A DNA stretch of 64,000 nt from Clostridiales bacterium SIT11. Its GTDB lineage: Bacteria; Bacillota; Clostridia; Tissierellales; Peptoniphilaceae. The notes under the pieces are model-generated. The model was not told the origin of the DNA. It did no database searches and saw only the letters and a list, made by a program, of their open reading frames with translations. The first letter of the stretch is position 1, and each line of letters begins with the position of its first letter. Shown here in pieces: positions 25,054-34,239 of the stretch. The DNA lies in NCBI GenBank assembly GCA_001299455.1, contig CYUK01000003.1, positions 1 through 64,000 on the forward strand, in the 5' to 3' direction. The position numbers and the translations under genes are program-made.

Positions 25054-25785
25054 ATGGAGACGAAGAGAAAGTTTCCTAAAAATAAATTACAAAAACTACG
25101 AGTTCTGAATGGAGCCCAGCTAAAATACTTGGCCTTTTTTTCCATGCTCATAGATCATGTAAACAATGCCCTTATCACCCCCTACCTCAATGGAGGGGGA
25201 GCCCTACTTAAGCTATCCAACCTATTTTCTATTTTAGGTCGGATTGCCTTTCCCATCTTTGTCTTTTTTATTGTTGAGGGTTTTTTTAAGACCAGAAATA
25301 GAAAAAAATACTTGGCCCAGCTTTTAATCTTTGGCTGCCTATCTGAAGTCCCCTTTGATATGTTTACATCCCGGACCTACTTTAACCCCTATTGGAATAA
25401 TATTTTCTTTACATTAGCCCTCTGTCTAGTCAGTATTTGGCTGATTGATGTATTAAAAGAGAAGATGGGAAAGACCATCCCCTGGTATGGCTTGTCCATC
25501 CTGCTTGTGGTTATTTTTGGCCTATTGGCCATGGAGCTGAGCCTAGACTATGACTACCATGCCATTCTTGTAGCCTATCTTTTCTATATCTTTTACCACC
25601 GTCCCCTCCTAGGAGCGGGCCTAGGCTACCTGTCTATTCTAAAAGAAGTCTATTCCTTCCTAGGTTTTGCCCTGACCCTGACCTATAATGGAGAAAGGGG
25701 AAGGCAGTACAAGTGGCTCAACTACCTTTTTTATCCAGTTCACTTGCTTGTTTTGGGCCTTTTACGATTTTACCTTCAGATTTAA
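25054..25785 (+). CDS. TraX-family membrane protein
   Basis: 243 residues, about seven membrane segments. LKYLAFFSMLIDHVNNAL (residues about 28-45) is the TraX signature; GRIAFPIFVFFIVEGFFKT and SEVPFDMF follow. In F plasmids TraX acetylates pilin; chromosomal family members are thought to be acyltransferases on envelope components. ATG follows AAGGAGGAG. Single gene, ending at a bidirectional terminator facing ychF. Confidence 0.85.
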   Translation: METKRKFPKNKLQKLRVLNGAQLKYLAFFSMLIDHVNNALITPYLNGGGALLKLSNLFSILGRIAFPIFVFFIVEGFFKTRNRKKYLAQLLIFGCLSEVPFDMFTSRTYFNPYWNNIFFTLALCLVSIWLIDVLKEKMGKTIPWYGLSILLVVIFGLLAMELSLDYDYHAILVAYLFYIFYHRPLLGAGLGYLSILKEVYSFLGFALTLTYNGERGRQYKWLNYLFYPVHLLVLGLLRFYLQI

Positions 25786-25813
25786 GAGGAAAGTCCAGCA
25801 AGCTAGAGAATAG

Positions 25814-25852
25814 AAAAAAGTCCAGTTATCGGAAATGATGACTGGACTTTTT
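25814..25852. terminator. Bidirectional terminator between traX-like gene and ychF
   Basis: AGTCCAGT (25819-25826) pairs with ACTGGACT (25841-25848); the stem is flanked by A6 on the left and T5 on the right, so it can stop transcripts from both sides. Confidence 0.8.
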
Positions 25853-25951
25853 GTGTAGATTTTTATGGTGAATTTTGTCTATAGATGACCTTCAATTCAA
25901 ATTTTATCTGGGGATTCTAAAGTTCCCAGCAAAACTTGCTTGTAGGAAACC

Positions 25952-27040
25952 TTAAACGTTGAACTTAAACAGGACGACATCGCCATCTTGCATGACATAG
26001 TCCTTGCCTTCTTGGCGGATCAGGCCTTGGTCTCTAGCTTTTTGCATGGATCCTACCTTAATCAGGTCTTCGTAGGAAATGACATCGGCCTTAATAAAGC
26101 CTCGTTCAATATCAGAGTGGATTTTTCCACCGGCTTGGGGGGCCTTGGTTCCCACTTTAATGGTCCAGGCTCTGGATTCCATAGGTCCTGTCGTTAAAAA
26201 GCTAATAAGACCTAGAAGCTGGTAGGAGGCCTTAATTAATCGGTCCAGGCCAGATTCCTTAATGCCCAGTTCTTCTAAAAAGAGGTCCTTTTCATCCTCA
26301 TCCAGGCTGGCAATTTCTGCTTCAATCTCTGCACTAATGGGGACAACCTCGTCATTTAAGGCATGGGCATAGTCCTTTACTTTTTGAACCATTTCTTGGT
26401 CTTCCTTGTTTACATCCTCTTCACTGACATTGGCTACATAGATGACGGGCTTATAGGTGAGGAGGTTAAAGGAAGAAATCATTTTTTCTTCTTCTTCAGA
26501 CAGGTCCAGGGTCCTTAGGGGGGTGGCGGCTTCTAAGGCTTCAATTAACCGGTCCACCAAGGCCACTTCAGGCTTTAAAGAAGGGTCTCCCTTGACTTGT
26601 TTATTGATTTTTGCCTGTCTTTTTTCCAATTGTTCCAGGTCGGCCAAGATGAGCTCATAGTTAATGGTTTCAATATCCCGGATGGGGTCAATGGACCCGT
26701 CTACATGGATAATTTGATCATCTTGGAAGCAGCGGACAACATGGACAATGGCTTCGACTTCCCGAATATGACTTAAAAATTGGTTGCCCAGGCCTTCGCC
26801 CTTGCTGGCTCCCTTGACAAGGCCGGCAATATCAAAAAATTCAATAGATACAGGCACTTCCCGATCTGAATTAGAGAGCTTGGATAAGACTTTTAAGCGT
26901 TCATCTGGCACTTGAACCATGCCAACATTGGGTTCAATGGTGGCAAAGGGATAGTTTGCGGCTTCAGCACCGGCTTGGGTAATAGCGTTAAATAATGTGG
27001 ACTTTCCAACGTTTGGAAGACCAACGATTCCTAATTTCAT
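25952..27040 (-). CDS. ychF: Redox-regulated ATPase YchF
   Basis: 362 residues; OBG-family P-loop protein that prefers ATP and associates with ribosomes. KLGIVGLPNVGKSTLFNAIT holds the P-loop at residues 8-15; DIAGLVKGASKGEGLGNQFL is G3 and switch 2; a coiled insert and a C-terminal TGS domain (about 278-362) follow. AGGAGG precedes the ATG on the minus strand. Monocistronic. Confidence 0.96.
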   Translation of the reverse strand: MKLGIVGLPNVGKSTLFNAITQAGAEAANYPFATIEPNVGMVQVPDERLKVLSKLSNSDREVPVSIEFFDIAGLVKGASKGEGLGNQFLSHIREVEAIVHVVRCFQDDQIIHVDGSIDPIRDIETINYELILADLEQLEKRQAKINKQVKGDPSLKPEVALVDRLIEALEAATPLRTLDLSEEEEKMISSFNLLTYKPVIYVANVSEEDVNKEDQEMVQKVKDYAHALNDEVVPISAEIEAEIASLDEDEKDLFLEELGIKESGLDRLIKASYQLLGLISFLTTGPMESRAWTIKVGTKAPQAGGKIHSDIERGFIKADVISYEDLIKVGSMQKARDQGLIRQEGKDYVMQDGDVVLFKFNV

Positions 27041-27067
27041 AAATACCTCCTTAGGTGAACTCTATGT

Positions 27068-27095
27068 ATTATACCATAGTCTATTTTTGGCACAA
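27068..27095 (-). promoter_or_regulatory. Promoter of ychF
   Basis: On the minus strand: TTGTGC (27095-27090), 16-nt spacer, TATAAT (27073-27068) with a TGG extension just upstream of it. Confidence 0.65.
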
Positions 27096-27100
27096 TCATT

Positions 27101-27123
27101 CCTGTAAACAGCGTGTTTACAGG
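27101..27123. repeat. 9-bp perfect inverted repeat upstream of ychF
   Basis: CCTGTAAAC (27101-27109), AGCGT, GTTTACAGG (27115-27123). No T run, so a terminator is unlikely. It lies just upstream of the ychF -35 and could be an operator. The rest of 27124-27417 has no clear gene; AAGGAGG-like sites with 3- and 9-codon frames (ATG 27316, ATG 27347) are seen, possibly remnants. Confidence 0.5.
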
Positions 27124-27417
27124 AGATTTTCCTTTAAATTAAAGCTTGTTTTTCAATTTATGGGGATTTCATTTTAGAGAAAAATGGACATGAGGCCAGG
27201 GGTCCAGAGAAAAGAAGTCCTCTTTAGATGATAACACAATTTATCGGCTTCAAGAGAAAAAATTAGCTTTTAGAGCTAGAAATTTTCCCAGAATAATAAG
27301 GAGGAGATGGAAAAATGACTTGCTGATTTACAAACTGAGGAGGATAATGGCTATAGAAGAATGGTCTCTATTTTAAAGGGAAATAGATTTTGAATTTTGA
27401 AGGAGAGGGATGTATCA

Positions 27418-27765
27418 ATGAATTTAGCGGATCCTGGAGATATTTATGTTAGAATAATTTTACTCATTCCAATTATCACATGTTTATTGTCTCTCTATGG
27501 GGTAGATAAGACCAATGGAAATATAATGGCTGGATTTAATAGTATGGAACCAGAAAAAAAGGAAGAATTCATAAGGAAGGGGTATCTATCTAAGGTCAAA
27601 AAAATGATTTTAATCATGTGCCTGCCCTTAGTGGTTGCTTTTTTATCCAGCTTTTTTGTTAAGGATATCCAGGTTTACAATGACATCCTTATGGGAGCAT
27701 GGATTTTGTTTGCCATTATTACGATTGTAGGAATTGTGGTCGTAAATTATTCTATGAAAAATTAA
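27418..27765 (+). CDS. DUF3784-like small membrane protein
   Basis: 115 residues with three predicted membrane helices (about 10-28, 61-79, 87-108). The stretch GFNSMEPEKKEEFIRKGYL between helices one and two is typical of DUF3784-type proteins of Firmicutes, whose function is unknown. ATG 27418 lies behind GGAGAGG; a TTG at 27397 is less likely. A small hairpin TACGGGTAA/TTACCGTA (27779-27807) follows. 27808-28013 contains no recognised feature. Confidence 0.7.
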   Translation: MNLADPGDIYVRIILLIPIITCLLSLYGVDKTNGNIMAGFNSMEPEKKEEFIRKGYLSKVKKMILIMCLPLVVAFLSSFFVKDIQVYNDILMGAWILFAIITIVGIVVVNYSMKN

Positions 27766-28013
27766 TACTTTTATAAATTACGGGTAAGTAGACTACATTT
27801 TACCGTAGATAGAAAAACTTTATATTATGAAGTATTTTTATTAAAATCATAAATGGTTCGAATCAAGGAGGATAAAAATCTAGCCCTGGATAGCTGAAGG
27901 AAGACCTGGGAGAAAGAAATCTTTAGATTCCAGTAAGAAGAGGGCCTAGACTACTATTCAAGAAGGGGTATTTGTGATAAACTAGAACTAATATCAAAGG
28001 ATGAGGTGAAATC

Positions 28014-29201
28014 ATGAGCGCCATTGTACTGAACAATGTAACCAAAAGAGCAGGCCGGACTCGCATTTTGGACCAGGTCAACCTAGAAGTTCTTGAAGGA
28101 GAATTTTTTAGTATTTTATCTGTAGACCAAGAAGCAAAGACAGCCATTGCTCGTATTTTATTAAACTTTTTAAAACCATCCAATGGGGATGCTCGAATAT
28201 TTGATTATGATGTAAACAAGCAAAGCAAGGAAGTGAAGGGCTACCTAGGCTTTATTTCTAGAGAAGCCTTGTTCCCAGAACATGCGAAACGTCATGGGAT
28301 TTTCCAACAAAGTTTAGACTTCCATGAAACCATTGGGGAGGATTCTCTGGAAGAGTTAAAGGAATATTTTGACTGCCAAAAGAACCTCAAAGTAGGAAAT
28401 ATGAGGGCTAGAGACCGGAGGATGACTTCTATTGTCAATGCCCTGTGTACCAGTCCGAAAGTTTTGTTGGTAGAAGATGCTACAAAGTTCATGGAAGAGG
28501 CCGACCAAAGAAAGTTCTTGGCCCGGCTAAAGAAGCTACAAAAAGAAAACAACTTAACAATTTTATTCCTAAGTGATGACTTGTCCATTGCTCAAAGATA
28601 TAGTGATCGGATTGCCTATATCTACGAAGGGCGGGTTAAGGATATTGAATATTTAAAAGAAAAGACCAGCAAGGATAAGATTTTAAAGGTCTACAGAGAA
28701 AACTTGGATGTAGATCCTCTCTTGGCCATTGGAGCCAGACCCTTATTTAGGGAAGATGCAGACCACGCCTTCTATTATGACGGGGCCCTGCCCAACCTGA
28801 CCCGAGTTTTAAACGACCTGAATTTGGAAGACTACAATTTGGAAGATGCCTATCTTGAAGATAAGCTGGAAGCCTATTATAGCGACAGAGCCAAGGAAGG
28901 CATGAAGGAATATCGGGAAAAAAGAGAAAAAAGGCAAGTTTTGGATCAAGACCTAGAAGTCAAGGAAGATTCTCTGGAAGAGAACACACAAGTCTATGAT
29001 GAAGGGTTTGTTCATGAAGTCGAAGCAGTCGAAGCGGTTGAAGAAACCAAGCCCCTTGTTACAGAGGACCTTCCTGAAGAAGATGCAGAGCCTATTTCTG
29101 TCTATGAGGAAGACCCTGCAGGGGATACAGTTGTCTTCAGATCAGAAGACTTGCTTAAAAACCTGAAAAAGGGCAATGATAAAGGAGGCATGGAGTCATG
29201 A
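28014..29201 (+). CDS. Degenerate ABC transporter ATP-binding protein with acidic C-terminal extension
   Basis: 395 residues. The first 220 align with ABC-2 exporter ATPases (LNNVTKRAGRTRILDQVNLEVLEGEFF; ILLNFLKPSNGDARIFDYDV; LQKENNLTILFLSDDLSIA), but key motifs are altered. Walker A reads SVDQEAKTA, keeping Lys-Thr and losing the glycines. The signature LSGGQ is replaced by MRARDRR. Walker B/catalytic Glu is VLLVEDATK, and the switch His is replaced by Asp. A Glu/Asp-rich tail of about 110 residues follows. It is in frame, overlaps its permease gene by 4 nt and has AGGTGA before ATG, so it looks expressed but possibly unable to hydrolyse ATP. Confidence 0.82.
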   Translation: MSAIVLNNVTKRAGRTRILDQVNLEVLEGEFFSILSVDQEAKTAIARILLNFLKPSNGDARIFDYDVNKQSKEVKGYLGFISREALFPEHAKRHGIFQQSLDFHETIGEDSLEELKEYFDCQKNLKVGNMRARDRRMTSIVNALCTSPKVLLVEDATKFMEEADQRKFLARLKKLQKENNLTILFLSDDLSIAQRYSDRIAYIYEGRVKDIEYLKEKTSKDKILKVYRENLDVDPLLAIGARPLFREDADHAFYYDGALPNLTRVLNDLNLEDYNLEDAYLEDKLEAYYSDRAKEGMKEYREKREKRQVLDQDLEVKEDSLEENTQVYDEGFVHEVEAVEAVEETKPLVTEDLPEEDAEPISVYEEDPAGDTVVFRSEDLLKNLKKGNDKGGMES

Positions 29202-30010
29202 GTATTTTTGGTATGGAATTTAAGTCCAATTTTGGAAAAATGCTGGCCTGGCTAATTGTCCTTGCCATCTTGACCGGTTTAAGTATGGCCTTTTATCAAT
29301 TTATGATTGACCCTGGGACAAAAAGTATTTTTGATGATTTTCTAGCTCGTTTATCTCCAACCAGCCAAGCTATTTTTGGATTAAATCGAGATATAGATTA
29401 CACAGACCTACCCCAATATATTGCCTTTATCTTCCAAGCCTTGGTTTTCCTTGTAGCCATGCTGGCTATGCAAATGACTGGAAACTCCTTGGCCAAGGAA
29501 CAAGAAAATGGAAATATTGAATACATCTATTCAAACCCTGTTGGTCGGGACCAAATTTACTGGAACAAGTTTTTTGCCAACCTTCTCTTGTTTATTGTAT
29601 TCATTGTCCTTTATGCAGCCATTACTTTTGGATTTGCCTGTCTTTTACAACCTAATACCATTCGCAAGGCAGACCTTTTAATTGAAATCCTCAAGATTTT
29701 CTTAAGTGTTTTTGTCATTGGCCTAGTCTATCTGGGACTGGGGATGCTTCTTTCTTCCCTTATGTCCAAGGCTCAAGGAGCAGAAGCCATTTCTGTTCTC
29801 CTTGTTCTCTTATCAGGTATTGCCATTGCCTTGGTGAAGATTTTTGTAGGTGGAGGCTTAGCTAGCTTCTTTATTTTAGAAGGCTTTAATCCTCCCCAAG
29901 TTCTCCTTGGAAGTATGGAGCCGATTAGCTTAATTATTGGAGGAGTTATCTTCCTTTTAAGTTTATTGTTCGGCTATCTCGTTTACAATGCAAAAGAATT
30001 AAAATACTAA
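29198..30010 (+). CDS. ABC-2 type transporter permease
   Basis: 270 residues, six membrane segments (about 15-35, 72-92, 116-140, 155-178, 186-212, 240-262) in ABC-2 arrangement; LAKEQENGNIEYIYSNPVGR is the cytosolic loop typical of the family that follows helix two. ATGA overlap with the ATPase gene indicates a stoichiometric partner. Substrate unknown. Confidence 0.85.
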   Translation: MSIFGMEFKSNFGKMLAWLIVLAILTGLSMAFYQFMIDPGTKSIFDDFLARLSPTSQAIFGLNRDIDYTDLPQYIAFIFQALVFLVAMLAMQMTGNSLAKEQENGNIEYIYSNPVGRDQIYWNKFFANLLLFIVFIVLYAAITFGFACLLQPNTIRKADLLIEILKIFLSVFVIGLVYLGLGMLLSSLMSKAQGAEAISVLLVLLSGIAIALVKIFVGGGLASFFILEGFNPPQVLLGSMEPISLIIGGVIFLLSLLFGYLVYNAKELKY

Positions 30011-30016
30011 AAGAGA

Positions 30017-30044
30017 AAGATAGGCCCCAGGGCTTATCTTTTTT
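30017..30044 (+). terminator. Terminator after the ABC genes
   Basis: AAGATA (30017-30022) pairs with TATCTT (30035-30040), GCC (30024-30026) with GGC (30031-30033); run of T to 30044. Confidence 0.85.
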
Positions 30045-30058
30045 CTATAGGGGAAAAC

Positions 30059-30087
30059 TTGTCAAAAAAGGGGCTTTCATGTAAAAT
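30059..30087 (+). promoter_or_regulatory. Promoter of the asp23-fakA operon
   Basis: TTGTCA (30059-30064), 17-nt spacer, TAAAAT (30082-30087). Confidence 0.75.
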
Positions 30088-30114
30088 TAAAGTATTATCA
30101 AAAGGAGGAAGACT

Positions 30115-30468
30115 ATGCCTACAACCATTGATACAAATCTGGGGTCCATTATCATCGAATCAAATGTTTTAGCTTCGATAGCAGGAATTTCTGCTATGGA
30201 AAGTTATGGAATCGTTGGAATGGCATCGAAAAATGCGGCAGATGGAATTTTTCAACTACTTCGCTTTGAAAACCTGGCCAAGGGAATTGAAGTGAATGTG
30301 GAAGAAGATCATATAAGTATAAAGTTGCATGTGATCCTAGAATATGGTGTACGCGTCTCTACAGTTGGAGAAAATATTATTGACAGGGTTCGTTTCAATA
30401 TTGAACAAATGACAGGACTTGTTGTCGATGATGTGGATGTTTTAGTAGAAGGCGTACGCATGGATTAG
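30115..30468 (+). CDS. Asp23/Gls24 family protein
   Basis: 117 residues, YloU type. TNLGSIIIESNVLASIAGISAMESYGIVGM and the C-terminal VDVLVEGVRMD are family marks. It regularly precedes the DAK-type gene in Firmicutes, linked to envelope stress and fatty-acid metabolism; molecular role unclear. ATG behind AAAGGAGG. Confidence 0.9.
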   Translation: MPTTIDTNLGSIIIESNVLASIAGISAMESYGIVGMASKNAADGIFQLLRFENLAKGIEVNVEEDHISIKLHVILEYGVRVSTVGENIIDRVRFNIEQMTGLVVDDVDVLVEGVRMD

Positions 30469-30482
30469 GGGGTCGCAGTAGA

Positions 30483-32150
30483 ATGGAAATAGATAAGAAT
30501 AAATTTTTGGAGGTCTTACGATCAAGTGTAAATAACCTTCTGAACCATAAAGAAGAAGTCAATGCTCTGAATGTTTTTCCTGTGCCTGACGGGGATACAG
30601 GGACCAACATGTCTCTTACAATTCAAAGTGCCTTAAGAGAGGTGGAGGGGTCCGATGCAAGTAGTCTGGCAGACCTGGCTAAGGCAGCTGCCAAGGGATC
30701 TTTAATGGGAGCCAGGGGAAACTCTGGTGTTATTTTATCCCAATACTTCCGGGGGCTTAGTGAAGGTCTAGGAGAAGTAGAAGTCCTAGACAACCAAGCC
30801 CTGGCCAAGGCCTTAACCACCGCTTCTAAGACCACCTACAATGCTGTTATGAAGCCTACAGAAGGAACCATTTTAACAGTGGGCCGGGAAACGGGAGAAT
30901 TTGCCAGACGGCACAGTCAAAATGTCAAGGACTGGGGGGCCTTTTTAGAAGAAGTTCTAAAGGCGGCCAAGAAATCTCTGGAAAACACACCTAACCTTTT
31001 AGCGGTATTAAAAGAAGCAGGAGTGGTGGATGCAGGGGGCCAAGGCCTCTATTATATTTTAGAAGGGGGATTTTTAGCCCTAGAAGGTCGGCCTGTAGCA
31101 TCCTTAGCTACAAATGTGGAAGTCCAAGCTCCTCGCAAGGAAAGCAGCCGGCAAAAAATTTCCACAGATGACATTCAGTTCGGCTATTGTACAGAGTTTA
31201 TGATTGAAACGGAATCCAAGGATGTGGATGGATTTCGAAATAAGCTCAGGGACTTGGGGGACTGCCTCTTAGTTGTAGGAGGAGAAGGCCTCATCAAGAC
31301 CCATATCCATACCAACCATCCTGGCAAGGCCTTGGAATATGCTGTAGAACTAGGCCAATTAAAGGACATCAAAATAGATAACATGCGTTTCCAACATGAA
31401 GAGGTTCTTTTAAAGGAAGAATTGGATGAATTAAGGGCCAAGGACCTTTTAGATGGAGACCTTCATCCCAAGCTTGAAGAAAAGAAGGACCTAAAAGACC
31501 AAGGATTTTTGGCCGTATCCATGGGAGACGGCTTGAGCCAAGTCTTTAAGGAAATTCAAGTAGACCAAGTTTTAGCTGGGGGTCAAACCATGAACCCCAG
31601 TACCGAAGACTTTATTTCGGCACTGGATAAAATTGATGCCCGGACCATTTTTATCTTGCCCAATAACTCAAATATTATTATGGCGGCCAACCAGGCCAAG
31701 GAAATTTCTGAAAAGGATGTGCGGGTGATTCCTTCCAAGACCATTCCCCAAGGAATTGCAGCCATGCTGGCCTACCATGATGATGAAGAAGCAGATGAAA
31801 ATGAAAAAGCCATGATAGAAGCCCTAGGAGACATTAAATCTGGGTCCCTAACCTATGCCGTCCGAGACACCACCGTCCATGACCAAAAAATTGCCAAGGA
31901 TGACTATATTGGCCTCAATGAAAAAGATATTGTTGCCAATGGCAAGGACTTAGACCAAACTGTCCTGGCCCTGATAGATGACTTGGTCGATGAAGATTCC
32001 TTTATGGTCAGCCTTTATAGGGGTGAAGATGTCAGTGAAGACCAGGGAGATCAAATGCGAGAAAAGGTGGAAGAGGCCCATCCAGACCTGGACGTTGAGG
32101 TAATTTACGGGGGACAGCCCCTTTACTATTACTTGATTTCAGTTGAGTGA
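30483..32150 (+). CDS. fakA: Fatty acid kinase catalytic subunit FakA (DAK2 domain)
   Basis: 555 residues; phosphorylates FakB-bound exogenous fatty acids. N-terminal DAK2/DhaL nucleotide domain (NVFPVPDGDTGTNMSLT, residues 25-41; GARGNSGVILSQYFRG; VDAGGQGLYYI), a middle domain and the C-terminal YloV-type domain (GGQTMNPSTEDFISAL; ILPNNSNIIMAANQA). Length is normal. Follows asp23 by 14 nt. No fakB gene is in the window. Confidence 0.92.
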   Translation: MEIDKNKFLEVLRSSVNNLLNHKEEVNALNVFPVPDGDTGTNMSLTIQSALREVEGSDASSLADLAKAAAKGSLMGARGNSGVILSQYFRGLSEGLGEVEVLDNQALAKALTTASKTTYNAVMKPTEGTILTVGRETGEFARRHSQNVKDWGAFLEEVLKAAKKSLENTPNLLAVLKEAGVVDAGGQGLYYILEGGFLALEGRPVASLATNVEVQAPRKESSRQKISTDDIQFGYCTEFMIETESKDVDGFRNKLRDLGDCLLVVGGEGLIKTHIHTNHPGKALEYAVELGQLKDIKIDNMRFQHEEVLLKEELDELRAKDLLDGDLHPKLEEKKDLKDQGFLAVSMGDGLSQVFKEIQVDQVLAGGQTMNPSTEDFISALDKIDARTIFILPNNSNIIMAANQAKEISEKDVRVIPSKTIPQGIAAMLAYHDDEEADENEKAMIEALGDIKSGSLTYAVRDTTVHDQKIAKDDYIGLNEKDIVANGKDLDQTVLALIDDLVDEDSFMVSLYRGEDVSEDQGDQMREKVEEAHPDLDVEVIYGGQPLYYYLISVE

Positions 32151-32154
32151 GGAA

Positions 32155-32184
32155 AAGACCCTAGGGAAACCTAAGGTCTTTTTT
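32155..32184 (+). terminator. Terminator-like hairpin between fakA and recG
   Basis: AAGACC (32155-32160) pairs with GGTCTT (32175-32180), TAGG (32162-32165) with CCTA (32170-32173), GAAA loop, T6. It lies between the fakA stop and the recG ribosome binding site. Confidence 0.75.
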
Positions 32185-32196
32185 ATTGGAGGCAAT

Positions 32197-34215
32197 ATGT
32201 CAATTTATGCACCCTTGACCCAGCTTAAGGGAGTGGGACCCAAAAGAGAAGAAAAATTTAGGGGAGTCCATATTGAGACGATTCTAGACCTCCTCTATTA
32301 TTTTCCAAGAGACTATGAAGATTTACGGACCCCCTCCACCTTTTCCAAGGGAAGGTTTGGAGACCCCCTTTTAGTAAAGGGGAAAATCATAGGAAAGCGG
32401 CGGATTAAGACCAAGCTCTGGAAGTGCTCTATTGTCGATAGAGAGGGGACCATAGGAGAAGTCAGTTTTTTTGCCAGTGATTTTTTATATCCAAAATTGG
32501 AAGTCGGCCGGGCCTATTACTTTTATGGGGACCTAGGTTTTTTTGGGAACCAGGCCCAGCTGACCAATCCTAAATTTTATACAGAAGGGCAATTTCCTAA
32601 AATCCAGGGCATTCAGCCGATTTATCCCCTGGCCAAGGGCCTGAAGCAATTTGAAATTGAAAAGACCCTAGAACTGGCCCTAGAAAGTCTAGGGGACCTG
32701 TCGGAAATTTTACCTCGGCCTATCCGGGAAAAATATGGTCTCATGGACCGAAAAAGGGCCATTTATGAAATGCACCGGCCTACAAGTTTTGAAGACTTGT
32801 CAGAGGCCAGGAGGCGGTTTATTTTTGAAGAGTTTTTTCTCTTACAATGCTCAGTCTTTTACCGGCAGGGCTACGACATTAACCTAGAAGGCATCCCTAT
32901 GAAGGACCAGGACCTGGATCCTATTTTACAAGCCCTTCCCTTTGACCTGACTTCCGGCCAGGCCAGGAGCCTGGAAGAAATTTTAGACGATTTAAAGAAG
33001 GATAAGGCCATGCGCCGCCTCCTCCAAGGGGATGTAGGAAGTGGAAAGACCATGGTAGCCATGCTGGCCATGCTTTTTGTCGTAAAAAATGGCTACCAGA
33101 CAGCCCTTATGGCGCCGACAGAGATTTTAGCTAGCCAGCACTTCCAGACTATGGAAGACTATTATGAAAAATTTGGCTACAAGCTGGCCCTTTTGACAGG
33201 GAAGACCAGCCCCAAGGAAAGGAAAATCCTCTTAGAAGACCTGGCTCAAGGAAAGATTGACACCCTCCTGGGGACCCATGCCCTCCTAGAGGAGGACGTA
33301 GAATTTGCCAACCTAGGCCTTGTCATTACAGATGAGCAACACCGGTTTGGAGTGGACCAAAGGGAGACCTTTTTAAACAAGGGAAAGGCCATCCACTCCC
33401 TAGTCATGACAGCGACGCCCATTCCCAGGACCTATGCCCTGGCAAATTTTGGGGACCTGGACCTGTCTATGATAGACACCCTTCCGCCAGGCCGCCTGCC
33501 TGTCCAAACCAAGGCCATTGATAAGGATCATTTACACGACGCTTTAAATTTTTTACGGAGGGAACTTTTAAAGGGCCATCAGGCCTATGTTGTCACTCCC
33601 CTAATTGAGGAAAATGAATCCTTAAACTTAGAGGCGGCAGAAAAAGTCTACCAGGACCTGCAGAAGGAATTTGCAGACTTCCGCCTAGCCCTCCTCCATG
33701 GACAACTATCCAACCAGGACAAGGAAGAGATTATGGAGGCCTTTAACCGTGGAGACATTGATCTTTTAGTTTCCACCACGGTCATTGAAGTAGGGGTCAA
33801 TGTTCCCAATGCCAATGTCATGTTTATTTACAATGCCCAGCAGTTTGGCCTGGCCCAGCTCCACCAACTCCGGGGCCGGGTCGGCCGAGGGAAAGACCAA
33901 GCCTATTGTATCCTCTACAATTCTAGCGATACAGAAAAAGCCTGGGAACGGATGAGCATTATAGAGAGTACAAGAAATGGCTTAAAAATTGCCCAGAAAG
34001 ATTTAGAGTTAAGAGGGGCTGGGGACTTTTTTGGAACCAGGCAAAGTGGCCTGTCTAGGTTTTTCTTGGGCGATGCCCTAAAAGACCAGGACCTTTTTCA
34101 AAAAGCCCAAAAAGAAGCCCAGGTCTTTTTCCGCCGCTACCCCTTTTCAGTTGTGGAAAAAACCCCGTTAGGAGATGCCATCAAGGAAGTGGAAGCCTTA
34201 CTTTCTAGGACTTAA
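32197..34215 (+). CDS. recG: ATP-dependent DNA helicase RecG
   Basis: 672 residues; remodels stalled forks and Holliday junctions. N-terminal wedge/OB domain, then helicase motifs in order: LLQGDVGSGKTMVAML (Walker A, about 280), APTEILASQH, ITDEQHRFGVDQR (DExH-type II), MTATPIPRT (III), TTVIEVGVNVPNA (V) and QLRGRVGRGKDQA (VI). Start is ATG 32197 behind TTGGAGG, giving MSIYAPLTQLKGVGPKRE; an upstream frame extension would overlap fakA and the hairpin and is not favoured. Confidence 0.95.
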   Translation: MSIYAPLTQLKGVGPKREEKFRGVHIETILDLLYYFPRDYEDLRTPSTFSKGRFGDPLLVKGKIIGKRRIKTKLWKCSIVDREGTIGEVSFFASDFLYPKLEVGRAYYFYGDLGFFGNQAQLTNPKFYTEGQFPKIQGIQPIYPLAKGLKQFEIEKTLELALESLGDLSEILPRPIREKYGLMDRKRAIYEMHRPTSFEDLSEARRRFIFEEFFLLQCSVFYRQGYDINLEGIPMKDQDLDPILQALPFDLTSGQARSLEEILDDLKKDKAMRRLLQGDVGSGKTMVAMLAMLFVVKNGYQTALMAPTEILASQHFQTMEDYYEKFGYKLALLTGKTSPKERKILLEDLAQGKIDTLLGTHALLEEDVEFANLGLVITDEQHRFGVDQRETFLNKGKAIHSLVMTATPIPRTYALANFGDLDLSMIDTLPPGRLPVQTKAIDKDHLHDALNFLRRELLKGHQAYVVTPLIEENESLNLEAAEKVYQDLQKEFADFRLALLHGQLSNQDKEEIMEAFNRGDIDLLVSTTVIEVGVNVPNANVMFIYNAQQFGLAQLHQLRGRVGRGKDQAYCILYNSSDTEKAWERMSIIESTRNGLKIAQKDLELRGAGDFFGTRQSGLSRFFLGDALKDQDLFQKAQKEAQVFFRRYPFSVVEKTPLGDAIKEVEALLSRT

Positions 34216-34239
34216 AAGAGAAAAAAAGAGAGGATTGTT

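Noticed and set aside
27316-27376. Short frames ATG 27316 (3 codons) and ATG 27347 (9 codons) behind GGAGG-like sites
   Set aside because: Too short to support a gene; possibly remains of a decayed gene, but no protein similarity could be recognised.
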